Source: Raphanus sativus (taxonomy: Eukaryota > Streptophyta > Magnoliopsida > Brassicales > Brassicaceae). From it: a stretch of 64,000 nt of DNA. This document shows, one piece after another, positions 24,381 to 35,949 of this stretch. The translations under genes were made by a program, and so were the position numbers. The stretch spans positions 49,583,265 through 49,647,264 of the forward strand of contig NC_079516.1 in assembly GCF_000801105.2 (NCBI RefSeq), read 5' to 3'. The notes below the pieces were generated by a model, which was not told the DNA's origin, ran no database searches, and saw only the letters and a list, made by a program, of their open reading frames with translations. Each line of letters opens with the position of its first letter. Position 1 is the first letter of the stretch.

Positions 24381-26799
24381 TTATCTAAGACAATCTCTTA
24401 TCACTACTAGCTCTGCTATGAGTTCATCTGTCAACATCTCTTCAATCTCCTTACCTATCACTTCAATGCTATCTTCCAAGTTTGGCAACTGCAACTCCTT
24501 CAATCTCCTTTCTTTCATGTGTTTTCTAGTCACGACCTCTGGCAGCGTTTCATATATCCTGCTTATATCCCATATTGGGTAGACCTTTGTGGGTTTGAAA
24601 TCAGTTAACTGCTCGAATAACTCGAGAATCTCACTGTTGATCCTATCAAACACAAACTTCCTTTTTACCCGGGTTGAGGTTTTCAGACCGGAGTACTTCT
24701 TCTCAAGATCATCAAACAAGGATGGATCTAGAGGTGATTCAGAAGAGTGCCATGACGCCAAGAAGCTTGTCGGGTTCAAGTCACTGAACCTGGAGTTTGC
24801 CAAGATATCACCCAAGTACAGAGACTTCCAGTCTTCTTGTAGCTCATGAGTGATCATTATCTCATCTGTTGCTATGGATGATACCTCTTGATCTGCGTCT
24901 TCTTCACTTGAAACGATCATGTCTCCTTCAGTGTAAGTATCTGACTCGCGTTTGAGGAGCTCAAGTTTCATTCTGAGCCCTGGAAAATGAAGAGAACTCA
25001 AACAATTTAACATATCTTAAGAGGAAAAAATAAACCAAAACTGTGAAAGAAGCAAAGGATCATCAAATAAGATATGATTGAGAGATACCTTGGAGATCAG
25101 CGCTAAGACTCTCAAAGCACTCAGAGTTAGATGAAAACTCATCGTGTGAAGAAGTTTGTGGACTTGGTTGATCTCCTTCCTCTGCACTCTCCTGAGGCTG
25201 TGGTTGAGGGACATAACAATGATCGGCTTCTTCGGTTTGCCTGCCTGATATATCCTGAAACATCATCAAAAGAATAGAGTGAGAACCAGAACACAAAACC
25301 AATGATGTTGAAACGTTACTTTTCACACTTACATTGTGAGTTAACGAGGTAACTGCTGACGAATCGAGTGGTTCTAAGGATGGAGTACTACTCTTGGCAT
25401 CCTCATAGTCTTCTGAAACACTCTCAGTGTCTGACTCCGCATGAACTACTGATAAGCTGCTCTGTGTTTTTAGACTTTTACTTGAACTTGCTCTGTTGAT
25501 CTCTGAGGAGCTACTGTCTGAAAAATGATAGTTGTGAGAAGCACTCCCCTTCACTAATCCATCTCGCGTGGTTAGCTTCTTAGGAAGCACAATCGTGTGA
25601 CTACAAGTTCTTTCCTTATGCATGATCATTCTGGATTTTGAAAAGTTTCTTCTGCCAGTGTCTTTCCAACCATCTCTACTACTAATTCCAATGGGATCTT
25701 GCAACTCAGCCTGTCTCTCAAGCCTTTTACTTGCTAGTCTCGCTTCTCTATCTGAAGTTGCAAGCATATCAGCCAATGTGTTTCTTCTTCTAATCTCTAT
25801 CTCTCTCTCGGAACTGTGTGCCAGCTTCCACCTCTCGGACATTCTCCTCATGGCCTCCTTACTCGCAGACTCCGGTGACCTGGAAGACAGAGACCGTCTG
25901 TGGTTCTTGCGGCTAAAGCCAGTTCTTGCTCTTGAAGAATCACAACTCCCGGATGATGAGCTTTCATCCTCTGTGTAACCTCTAAACCTTGTCAAATCAA
26001 AGTTTGTGGAACACTCGTTGCCACAACTCGTCTTCAACTGTCTAGATACTATTCTGGCAATCTCTCTGGAGTCTCTTGACTTGTTTCCTAAAAGAAAGAC
26101 ATCTTCATTACCTTTAGGGTTGCTGGTGCATGGAAGCCTGAGATCTTCCCTGGCCTCAGCCTGTGATGGAAGAGTTGTAGCACAAGTCTGTGGCTTACCA
26201 AGATTAGGTTTGAGAACAACAATCTCAGTTGGTTTCAAACCACTTGTCTTTTTCCACTGCTTCTTTGACAGCTCGTCAACACCATCACCATGATGCCATT
26301 GAGGTGGTGATATGTGACTACTCTTCCCTAAGAACTCTCTGTCCACCTTGAGAGTTTCCAAATTGTCTACATGGTTTTTGTTGTTGGAGAACTTCATGAA
26401 CTCTTTAGAATAACGGAGTTTCTCGTGAGAAGATAGACGCTTAGACTCCATGAACTTGTGGCGTATAAAGTCCATCTCTGCCTCAGTTAGATTATTATTA
26501 TTAGCATTCACACTCCTCCTCTGATACAAACTTGTACTCCCCTTCCCTTCATCTGCTGCGTCCAAAACAACTTCAAAGACGTCTTTGAATCTCTGCTCAT
26601 CTATTGACCCCTTCCTAAGGGATCCATGATCAACACCATATGTTTGCTTCCCGCGAGCTTTATCAGATGATATCGTCCTCCTGCGATGTTGATTCTCCGC
26701 AGGCTTGAGTTGTATGTGAGGAGGAGGGAGACCATCAAGACCCATCAATCTTGCTATAATGCTAGGCGAACTCCTTTTAGATCCATTTTGCATTGACAT
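24381..26799 (-). CDS. TRM/LONGIFOLIA-type protein with DUF3741 motif and DUF4378 domain
   Basis: Minus-strand exons 26799-25333, 25254-25089 and 24979-24381, joined in frame to 743 residues. Close to the N-terminus lies the conserved motif IARLMGLDGLP (about 15-25). The middle is Ser/Arg-rich and disordered. The C-terminal 180 residues form the DUF4378 block (features such as YLGDILANSRF, FDRINSEI, IGKEIEEMLTDELIAEL). TRM proteins bind TON1 and help organise cortical microtubules and the preprophase band. The nearest Arabidopsis relative I recall is At3g53540 (TRM19); older databases label it afadin-like or subunit P-related. The first intron of the coding part is exactly 78 bp, in frame and stop-free, so retention would add 26 residues. 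The leader upstream (26800-27330) carries two GA tracts and may contain a 5' UTR intron. Met 26793 is an alternative start. Confidence 0.82.
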
Positions 26800-27291
26800 T
26801 CTCTCCTTAGTCCTTACTACAAAACACCAAACAACATGAAGGGAGTCAATACATAGTGACTGTTATCTTAAAAAGCGTCTGAGACTAGTAAACATATAAA
26901 GACATGAGCTTTCTCAACAGAAACAAAAAAAATTCTAACAACTGGTTCTCGTCAATGAGTTTTACTCAAAAGAAACAAAGACAAGAGAGAGAGAGAGAGA
27001 GAGAGAGAGATATGTTTTTGTCTCTGTTGCTCCAGAATCAAAGCTTTATCAAAAATAGTAACTTTGAGGCAAATAGATTAGGTGATGAGGCTCACATTAC
27101 TCAGAAAAGAGACAAACTTTCATCACATGAATTCTAACCTTTTTGACAAGAAGTGGCTGCCGGCTACTGTGTGGAAACGAATCGGTCCTAAATTAGACGA
27201 AAAGACTTCATCTTTCACTCACTCTTTGAAGACACGATAGGATCAAAGAAGGTCAACTAGATCGGAAACAACATTTCCCAGAAACCATTAA

Positions 27292-27327
<36 letters not shown>

Positions 27328-28326
27328 CAAGACGACGACGACTCCTGCGTGACAGAGAGAGAGAGACTGAAGAGAAGAGTGGGTTGGTTTGATTTACTCT
27401 TCCTTTTGAATGTTCAAACTTTTAAATTAATTAATAATTTTTTTTGTTTTATTTTATAATTTGTCTTCCCCAACAGCTTACTGAACCGGCCGGTACAACT
27501 TGAAATTTGAAAACCATTGCACTCCCTATATGAATGACATCATTACTACTACTTCATGGGGTGAATCAACTACTCTTTGATTACACTTCTCCTAAACCTA
27601 AAAGTTCATAGTATACAAGTCCTCCAATCCTATCTACAGAGACTTAGATTTCCTGACAGATACACACTGATACATACTCCAATAGAGATGCAGACAACCT
27701 GCTCCTATTGCATCCCCAAAGCGCAATCAAAAGACATCCCAAAGCACTATTGCCAATATTATTTCATCTAACAAAACCAGGGTTGTGTTTCAAAAAAAAA
27801 AAAACAAGACCAGGGTTATATAACTAAATTGTTAATAGCCAATCAAAAGAACAAATACATAATGTTCCCTGGTTATTACTAATATCATATTATTTCACCT
27901 CTCTTGGACCTTGACTAAAAAACACAAGAAGATTGAAGAAAGGCGTCTGACCACTTCACTGTGCTTTTTTGAACCTTTGTCTACAATAGTGACAGTGTTT
28001 TTTGAGTTGTTGGGTGAAGACAACTCTAAGAAGAGACAGAGAGTGATCCAAATGAATCCATTTTCATTGCTCAAACATTCCCACTCTAAAATACTAGTAC
28101 ATTATTCAAATAAATAGTTGTGGAATGATTTCACAATAAGCACAAAAGAAGATTAAAACATAAAAACTTTAAGCCAAGGAAGAGTAGACTCGTTCTTCCA
28201 AGAACAAGTTATATAATTCTGCAGAAGAAACAAATGATGATAGATCGACTACCACCACAAAACATAACAGACTGCTCTGAAGAGCCACCAGTAGGCAACA
28301 AGATAGGATCCATCCATCTATCAAGC
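26800..28326. other. Intergenic: TRM leader with GA tracts, then TIM17 3' region
   Basis: On the minus strand this is the upstream region of the TRM gene. GA microsatellites lie at about 26984-27010 and 27296-27326. The right part (27400-28326) is AT-rich and ends in the probable 3' UTR of the TIM17 gene. Short open frames here show no recognisable domain. Confidence 0.5.
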
Positions 28327-29001
28327 TCACTTGTACTCAAATGATGGCACTGGAGGCGCATCAAAACTCTCCAACACCTTTGTTTCACTTCCACTACTCG
28401 TCTGCCCCTGCGCCTCATCATTCTTCTTACCAAACAAACCTCCTAACCATGACGTTGGTGATGGTGATGAATCAGTACTCTCTTGCATCACCTGCCCTTG
28501 ATTAGGCATCTGCTGCCCCATCTGCTGCATCCCAGGCATTCCTCCAGGCATCATCATCCCTTCCTCCATCTGCATATGCTGAGGCTGAGCCAACATCTTA
28601 TTCAAGGCAATCCCCGCTCCTTCGATCAAAGCAAGCAAAACCCCACCGAAAAGCGCAGACCTCACAGCCGCGCTAGGCCCCTGACGCATAGCCAGAAACC
28701 CTCCGGTCGCAGCACCCGCGAAGATGGAGTTCCAAGGATCCTCCTTCTGCCTAAGGTACACCATGGAGCAATCAAACGTCGAGAATAAACCTCCCCAGAC
28801 AGCGAAACTGCCTCCCAAGCGAGGCGCGTGCATCGTCACCCCTTGTCTTCCTCCCATAAAGCGACTTCCTTTGGGGGAGTTGTACGTCCCTTTAATGAAA
28901 TGAAAGGCTCCTCCTCCCACAGCTCCCATGCCGAAGGCCCCGCCGATGTCGTCGAGGATACGGTCCGGGCATGGCTCGCGAGATGACTCTGGAGTTCCCA
29001 T
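28327..29001 (-). CDS. TIM17-2: Mitochondrial import inner-membrane translocase TIM17 (TIM17-2-like)
   Basis: Intronless coding region of 224 codons, read right to left from ATG at 29001. The Tim17/22/23 fold is complete: four Gly-rich membrane segments at about 17-40, 63-86, 92-109 and 115-133, with family blocks [35 protein letters not shown] and [15 protein letters not shown]. The plant-specific C-terminal tail is long, rich in Met, Gln and Gly, and ends PPVPSFEYK, as in Arabidopsis TIM17-2 (243 residues; this copy is a little shorter). TIM17 is a core subunit of the TIM23 complex that moves presequence proteins across the inner mitochondrial membrane. A 5' UTR intron is suggested by a donor near 29181 and an acceptor near 29014 (minus strand), common in this gene. 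Order next to dapF and ZAT11 is discussed in the findings. Confidence 0.93.
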   Translation of the reverse strand: MGTPESSREPCPDRILDDIGGAFGMGAVGGGAFHFIKGTYNSPKGSRFMGGRQGVTMHAPRLGGSFAVWGGLFSTFDCSMVYLRQKEDPWNSIFAGAATGGFLAMRQGPSAAVRSALFGGVLLALIEGAGIALNKMLAQPQHMQMEEGMMMPGGMPGMQQMGQQMPNQGQVMQESTDSSPSPTSWLGGLFGKKNDEAQGQTSSGSETKVLESFDAPPVPSFEYK

Positions 29002-29894
29002 CAAATCAAAAACCTGTTAAAAGAGGAAGATCGAATGGTTTCAGATTGGATCTATAGTGTTGCTAAAGGTTAAAGCTTTTTTCTTTCGGCGATTAGGGTT
29101 TTAACGAAACTTGGGAAAAGTTGAGAACTTTGAGTATTGGAAATGAATCCACGAGAAGGGTTTAACGAGAGGGAAGCTTACCTGGGGAATCGATAAAGAT
29201 GAGCGAGTTTGAGACAGAGAGAGGGAGAGTGAAGTAACCGTGACGGAGGCGCGACGCGCGAGCGAGGAAGAAGAAGAAGAGGAGAGACGGCGTTGGAGGG
29301 TTTTTATTAGGGTTGTGCGGTAAATAGAAACTTTCCAGACATAGTTAACGTTTCACAAAGCCGGTTAGACCCGGTTGACCCATGATCAGGAATTATTTAG
29401 ATTTACATATTATAATATCATTTAAAATATATTTTGAATATGAACTTAGAAGTTAATTAGTAAGTTTCAAATTAACTATTTTAAAATATTATATATAACT
29501 ATAAGACATGTAACTAAATATTTATAAATAATTATTTACGTTTTAAATATCTATTTCATTTGCTAATTTACTGAATTTTGTTGAATTATTCGACTTTTTG
29601 GTCTTTGTAATACCTGTTCGTAGATACATCTCTACATTCTATATCATTTTTACTAATTTCATTCTTGTACTTTTAGTTTTTACAATTCAAGTTTGATATA
29701 GATTTTGTTTTTTTTGGTTTGGTTTGGATCTTGGTTTCTGATTTCACCTGCTCAACCTAGAAGTATCCTAAATTTTTTTTTTTTTGGCGTTGCGTTTTAA
29801 ACGTTTTTTTTTTTTTAATTTGCTTCAAAAAGACATTGAGACACTCTTACAGAGTTAAGAGGAAGAAACAAAAAAAAAAGACGAAGCACCACCG
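29002..29894. other. Intergenic, divergent promoters of TIM17 and dapF
   Basis: About 0.9 kb separates two divergent starts. The left 300 bases are the TIM17 leader, including its probable intron and a GA/GAA-rich exon (29210-29290). The rest is AT-rich with two poly-T runs (29770-29785 and 29805-29816). No other gene is seen. Confidence 0.55.
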
Positions 29895-31713
29895 ATGGAG
29901 ATAGCCGCCACGAGCACTGTCACTCTTTCCCCGCCTCAATCACGCCAATTCTCACATACCTTCTCCAGGAGCCTCCGATCTTTACCTTCTCTCCGTTTCA
30001 ACCTCTCCTTCCAAAGCACTAGCCTCCGCGTCTCAGCGACCTCCTCCATGAGCGCCTTCGCCGCGGAGAAACTATCGCCGGAGACCTTCCTCGACAAGAA
30101 GGAAAGCGGAATCCTCCACTTCGTCAAGTACCACGGCCTCGGGAACGATTTCATTCTGGTAGACAATAGGGACTCGTCAGAGCCTAAGGTTACTCAGGAG
30201 CAGGCTGTGAAGCTCTGTGATCGAAACTTCGGCGTTGGCGCCGACGGAGTCATCTTTGCCATGCCTGGGACTAACGGCGCTGATTACACTATGAGGATAT
30301 TCAACTCGGATGGTAGTGAACCTGAGGTAACAAAGCTCTTCGGCTCTGTTTTGATTAATCAATCCTCTGTTTTTGCTGTTTTTGTTACAAAAGACTCTGT
30401 TTTTGGTACATAAGACTCTGTTTTTGGAATCGAGAGCTATAAAAGACTCTGTTTTTTTATATGTTTGGTTAGATGTGTGGCAATGGAGTTAGATGCTTTG
30501 CAAGATTCATTGCGGAGATTGAGAATCTACAGGGAAAGCATAGGTATTGTAATCAGAAATAATGGTTAAAAATAGGGTCACACTTTTGCTCATGCTCTTT
30601 GTTCATTGCAGTTTTACAATGCATACTGGTGCTGGCCTCATCGTTCCTCAGATTCAAGATGATGGGCAGGTTGAAAGTTACCACCTTTCTTTTGAAATTC
30701 ATGAGAAAGTTTTTTTTTTTTTTTAATTCTCTGTTTTGGTATTTGATACAGGTTAAGGTTGATATGGGGGAACCGATTCTTAGAGCAGAGGATGTGCCTA
30801 CGAGATTGGTAGGAAACAGAGGTGAGTCTGTTGTTGCTGCGGAGCTGGTAGTTGATGGAGTGAGCTGGATTGTGACGTGTGTAAGCATGGGGAACCCTCA
30901 CTGTATCACATTTGGCACTAAGGATGGACAGGTGCGGCGTTTACTTACCGTGGTACAAACTTATAAAAAAAGAAGGACATTATGTATGTAATATTGAGTT
31001 TGTGATTTTCTGTTTTTGCATCGGTCCAGGATCTGAGAGTTGATGAGCTGAAGTTGTCAGAGATTGGTCCTAAGTTCGAGCACCATGAGATGTTCCCAGC
31101 TCGAACTAACACAGGTTGGTGTAGATTCATTCATTACATGATAGATAGAAGTTTCACTGGCGGTTGCAGTGATATCTCTTTGGCCATTGTCTGTTCTCAT
31201 GTTTTTAAACTTTTATCTGCAGAATTCGTGGAGGTCTTGTCACGTTCACATTTAAAAATGCGTGTCTGGGAGCGCGGTGCAGGTTAGCCAAGTCCAAAAT
31301 ATATATATATCTTACTTAATAAATAAACAACAATCTTTATGTATATCATTTATCATACTTAAAAAGCATAAACTTCAAACTGTAGGAGCAACTTTGGCTT
31401 GTGGAACAGGAGCTTGTGCTCTGGTTGTTGCAGCAGTCCTTGAAGGTCGAACAGACAGGGTAAGTTTTTTTAATAACTTCTTCATTTTAAAGTATGATGA
31501 AGAACCGCATAAGTTATTAACTACAATTTTGGTTAAAGTAGGGCATTATCTCACACTTTGTGATAAACACATGTTTCTAAATTTATGGTGGAACAGAAAT
31601 GCACGGTGGATCTACCTGGTGGACCGTTGGAGATTGAGTGGAAAGAGGAGGACAACCATATTTACATGACCGGTCCTGCGGATTTGGTGTTCTACGGTTC
31701 AGCTCTTCTCTAA
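29895..31713 (+). CDS. DAPF: Diaminopimelate epimerase, plastid (lysine biosynthesis)
   Basis: Eight exons: 29895-30326, 30473-30543, 30612-30669, 30752-30931, 31030-31114, 31223-31282, 31386-31459 and 31597-31713. They join in frame to 358 residues, close to the Arabidopsis enzyme. The first 50 residues are Ser/Thr/Arg-rich and poor in acids, a likely chloroplast transit peptide. The enzyme core starts at [18 protein letters not shown]. Both catalytic cysteines are present: Cys146 in MCGNGVRC (first codons of exon 2) and Cys301 in ACGTGAC (exon 7). The enzyme interconverts LL- and meso-diaminopimelate, the step before decarboxylation to lysine in the plastid. In Arabidopsis this is a single gene which I recall as At3g53580, so its place in an At2g37-type block is notable. 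Intron 1 contains three copies of aagactctgttttt. Confidence 0.93.
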
Positions 31714-33248
31714 TGAAACTAGCTTCTGTGTTGTTGTGATTCAGTCTTAATATTACCATCTTGAGTTCTGCTGTCTTTCTGCATTGTAGTATCATGGAGT
31801 ACTACGAGAGATGACATGAAACATTTGATGCACTTCTCTTATTGTTTCTGTTTAATTGTGTTTTCCCTTTTGCTAAAACAGATTTCTCTATGGTTTGGTA
31901 TAAACACACCATAAAAGTTATTTTGTGTGTTATGTATTTCTTAAAACGAAACCACTTTTCATTTCATGTCAAATCTTAAACTAATGGAGAATTATAACAA
32001 CTCGACGGTTGGACAAGTAAACATATGATTGGTTAGACCCCAAAAAAATAAGCTTCACGCTTTGGCAGTTGAGTTCATTAACTAGATTAGCCTACAAGAT
32101 TAAGCGTGTGAAAGTTATATATCGTACGCAACCTTTTGTTGATATGGATTAGTTGGTTACCTATATTCTTGCATAAGACCGATCAACCAAGTATGAAAAG
32201 GGAAAAGTAAACAGAGAACGAAAAGACAATTGTTTGCTTTTCCAGAAAACATAATAAAGTCAAAATAAGCACATGTGTATATATATATATATATATATCT
32301 AGTCCCACCACTTTTGCTTTGACTTGCTCATATCTCTCACGTATTACTGATGTCATCACACCATTACATCACTGATGACGTTCTCAATGATAAAAAATAT
32401 AGAGAGAAAATTATTGAGCTCTTACCATCTAGACAGACAATGACTTAGTACAATGTATCCAGAGGCTTTAAACTGGTCTCCATACTCCAGTGCATGTGTT
32501 TCAATGATGATTGTATTCAAATTTTGATTTGACTTTAGATTAACTTGTTTATGTAATTAAACGTCATCCAAGTTTAAAACAATATACGCAATTCCATTGT
32601 ATGTATATTTTAACTTCAACCATTGTATAATATACATGACGGCTGGATTTTCCAATGATTAGTCTATGTTTCTTCTTGGAAACCTTATATATATTAAAGA
32701 AAACAGAAGATAATGAGTGTATATTAAAGTATGTATTAATATGGTAAGATGTTCATATTAAATTAATAACCGTGGCAAGCAAGTCCATGAGAAACCAAAT
32801 TGCTGGATCTAATCTGTGTTGTGTATATTTGTTGACTCTAACTCTCTTTTTTATACGATTCACATTTTTAGTAGGAGTTTCTAAGAACCACGTATGTGAT
32901 GATACAATGCTAAAAAGACGATACTATCCTAGATGTTCAGCCGGCTTGGTATGCATTGCGTTCGGCGGTCAAAGGGTGAAACTGAAAATGTCAAATTTGT
33001 TCCAAAGTCAAACAATCAGTGCTGTTTGTTGTTAGAATATTACTATATTAGGTTAGTACACAGCTCCTTTTGTTCAAAGTTCAAACTACAAAAAGTCGAA
33101 CTTTTAGGTATAGCGCTTGTATATATATGTGACTCCAAGTTCTCAACTTTCATTACAAACTTTCTCATTCAATTCCATCTTATTTTCTAACAAACAAAAG
33201 CTTCTTTTGCTTTCTTATTTTAAAAAAATCTTACCAACCCAAAAAAGT
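31714..33248. other. Intergenic region upstream of ZAT11
   Basis: AT-rich, with an (AT)n tract at about 32277-32298 and the putative ZAT11 promoter at its right end. A short frame at 32787-33035 is described separately under findings. No RNA gene is seen. Confidence 0.5.
32832..33128 (+). promoter_or_regulatory. Putative ZAT11 promoter: W-boxes and TATA box
   Basis: Three W-box cores, TTGAC[CT], lie at 32832-32837 (plus), 32967-32972 (minus) and 33006-33011 (minus). A TATA element (tatatatat) sits at 33120-33128, about 120 bases before the ATG at 33249, which is a suitable spacing for a plant core promoter. W-boxes bind WRKY factors, and ZAT11 is a stress-induced gene in Arabidopsis, so WRKY control is plausible. 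Such short motifs also occur by chance. Confidence 0.5.
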
Positions 33249-33788
33249 ATGAAGAGAGAGAGATCTGAGTTCGAACAATCCATCAAGAATCTAGACATTG
33301 CTAGATGTTTGATGATACTATCACAAACCTCCATAGTCAAACAAGTCGATGTGAACCAATATACCGAGCGCAATACAAGTAACCGGTTCGAGTGCAAAAC
33401 GTGTAACCGGAAATTTTCTTCGTTTCAAGCCCTAGGTGGCCACCGAGCAAGCCATAAGAAGCCAAAGCTATCCGTTGACCAGAAAGAGGTGAAGCATGTT
33501 ACCAACAGTTATAATGGAACTCGTGTTCACGAGTGTTCGATATGCGGTCAGAGTTTTGGGACTGGACAGGCTTTAGGTGGTCATATGAGACGGCATAGGT
33601 CAAGCACGAAGGTGGAGCCATCGCAGCTCATATCTCCCGTGATTCCTAACGTGCCGGTTCTGAAACGATGCAGTAGTAGCAAGAGGGTTTTGTCTTTGGA
33701 TTTGAATCTAACTCCCTTAGAGAATGATCTTGAAACTATTTTTGGGAAGACGTTTTTCCCCAACATAGATATGAAATTCGTTGTTTAG
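33249..33788 (+). CDS. ZAT11: C2H2 zinc-finger transcriptional regulator ZAT11
   Basis: Intronless, 179 codons. The frame is open upstream to 33117, but MKRERSEFEQS at 33249 matches the family N-terminus. A hydrophobic L-box-like segment (IARCLMILSQ) lies at about 17-26. Two Q-type C2H2 fingers carry the plant QALGGH motif (about residues 49-69 and 96-116). The C-terminus has the EAR-type repression motif LDLNLTP at 150-156 and a conserved tail (ENDLETIFGKTF...DMKFVV). This layout is that of ZAT11 and ZAT18; the N- and C-terminal wording fits ZAT11 (At2g37430). The protein would act in the nucleus, recruiting TOPLESS-type corepressors through the EAR motif; Arabidopsis ZAT11 affects root growth and nickel and oxidative-stress responses. 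Confidence 0.92.
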   Translation: MKRERSEFEQSIKNLDIARCLMILSQTSIVKQVDVNQYTERNTSNRFECKTCNRKFSSFQALGGHRASHKKPKLSVDQKEVKHVTNSYNGTRVHECSICGQSFGTGQALGGHMRRHRSSTKVEPSQLISPVIPNVPVLKRCSSSKRVLSLDLNLTPLENDLETIFGKTFFPNIDMKFVV

Positions 33789-34625
33789 TTTAGTTTTTGT
33801 TTTTTTCAGTCGTTTAGATTATCAAAATTATTTTGTATTATAATTCTTCCATTGTCTTAATTAATTCTTTCAAACGTGTTGACAAAAAAAAAATTCTTTC
33901 AAACGTTATGTTCATTGTTGGTTGTCATGTAGATGTATGTCATGTATGCGAAATAGTTAGCTGAATTGTTTCATTTTCTTTTTCTGCAACGAGAGTACAA
34001 CATGATCATTACTGGGCCAAAAGGTGGGCTCAACTAACCAAAGTATAATCATATGAAACATGATCCGTCTACCCAAAGGATGATGAACAAACAGTCGATT
34101 AAATACTAATGAAGTTCTCGCTTGCTTCAGGAGAAACTTATCTTTCTTGGATGAGTATTCAATCATTATTCGTATTATTATTATACTTATACATTTCTTT
34201 CATAACCAAATTTACCTATATAAATCAACTCATATTTTCAAACTTCATATTTCCAAAACAATTCCTCTCTTTAACAACGACAGAAATCAATCCATGTTAG
34301 TATGTTACATAAAAACAAAAACTTTTTTTGTCACTGCACATAAAAACAAAAACTAATTAAAAAAACTAATAAAAAGTTCAGTTATATTATATTAGCTTTT
34401 ACCGGATCACAATGTAACGAAATGATTTGGATTAACAATAGAGCCTTAATATCAGTTATAGATCAATCATTATATAAGGTTTCTAATTTTCTCTATAAAT
34501 AGATTATAGAGCTATCTCTTTATGGAGAGACATCAAAAAAAGAGAACAAAATAATATTGTAATTTACCTTCAAGTAAGAAATAAGAAAGATAATCATTAC
34601 AGTATTGGCATAATGACTTTCTTAA

Positions 34626-35601
34626 GTGATTGGTTGGGCTGTTGCTGTAAAAATTTAGCTTTAAAATTTGGGTTGTAGGTGTTTTGGCTGTAGCTGTAAA
34701 TTTGTTGCTGTAGATTTTTGACAGAAATTTTTGCTGTAATTATGTTGACTGTAGCTGTAAATTATTTGACTGTAGATTTCAAAATAAAACATGATTGGCA
34801 ATATAAAAATTGTAGCTGTAAATTTTTGGTTGTAGTATTTTAATGTAATATATAAAAAACTTTTATGTTATTGAAACCCCCAAAAACTTAATAGTTTATG
34901 ATAAAAACCATCTAATAATAGTAAAACACAATAGAAGTGGCATGAGAATATTTTAAATCTCATGGATAAAAGCATGTAATATAAGCATGTTAATTACAAT
35001 AGACGTTTAATCGTAGTGTAACGTGCTCGTAACGTGAAGATGGTGATAAACGATGATGTATGCATTTTAATTATTGTTCATAAACAATTTTGATACACGC
35101 TTAATGTCAAACAAAAAAAGATCTAGTTATAATAATTTAAATAAGAAGAACAGTCAACCGTAACGAAGAAGATGAGTTTGACAAATAATCAAAAGAAATT
35201 CTATTGTATGACAAAGAAATTCTACGTTAAGAGCAAAAGAAATTAAGACAAAAGAGAAGATGAGAATAAAAGACTTACTTGTGCTTGAAAAATATGGAGC
35301 TGCCCGTGGGTTTTTTTAATTGATAATTTCTGTTTTTATGTTTATCTAATAAGTATAAATGCCTTTTTGATTTTAAAACTTCTACAACCCAAAAAATAGG
35401 GATGTGGCACTTTAAACTAAAATAAAGAGAAAAAGGAAGTTTTTTTTTTTGCTGTAACTTTGAAAAATAAATCTACATCTTGATTGGTAAAATTTTGCTG
35501 TAACTTTAAATTTTAAAACTAAAGCTACATCATAAGTGGTTAGATATGTTGTTTTAAAAATAAATAAAGCTAAAACAGCAAGTTAAATCCCAACCAATCA
35601 C
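34626..35601. mobile_element. Non-autonomous TIR element, hAT-like (976 bp)
   Basis: The ends are exact 13-bp inverted repeats (gtgattggttggg at 34626-34638, its complement at 35589-35601). Inside the left end the motif tgtagctgtaaatttt recurs many times with small changes, and related ctgtaactttaaa motifs occur inside the right end. Such subterminal repeats are typical of hAT elements. No transposase frame is present and I could not see a clean 8-bp target duplication. Confidence 0.6.
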
Positions 35602-35949
35602 CCTCGTAGACAGTCCTGCATATATGGAACTAATTAAAGATTTCAAAATTTAAATATACCTTATGAACTTGTAGCAAAACATGAGTCTCTGAGATGCCTT
35701 GCATGTCTATTGTTGTTTTTACTTTTTTGGTTATTTCAATGGTGTTCAGGGTTTGAATTGGCACGATAAGATTGAACAAATTGAAGCATGGTCCACGTAA
35801 ACGTTTCCAACTCCTTACTAAGGATCCACATTTTCTTTATTCTTAAGGATTGGACTATGGTTTGGTTTTGACTTCCTCTTTTCTAAAATTCAACTTTTTA
35901 TTGTTAATAAAAAATATTAGCTCACCCATAAATATTACAGTACTTAATA

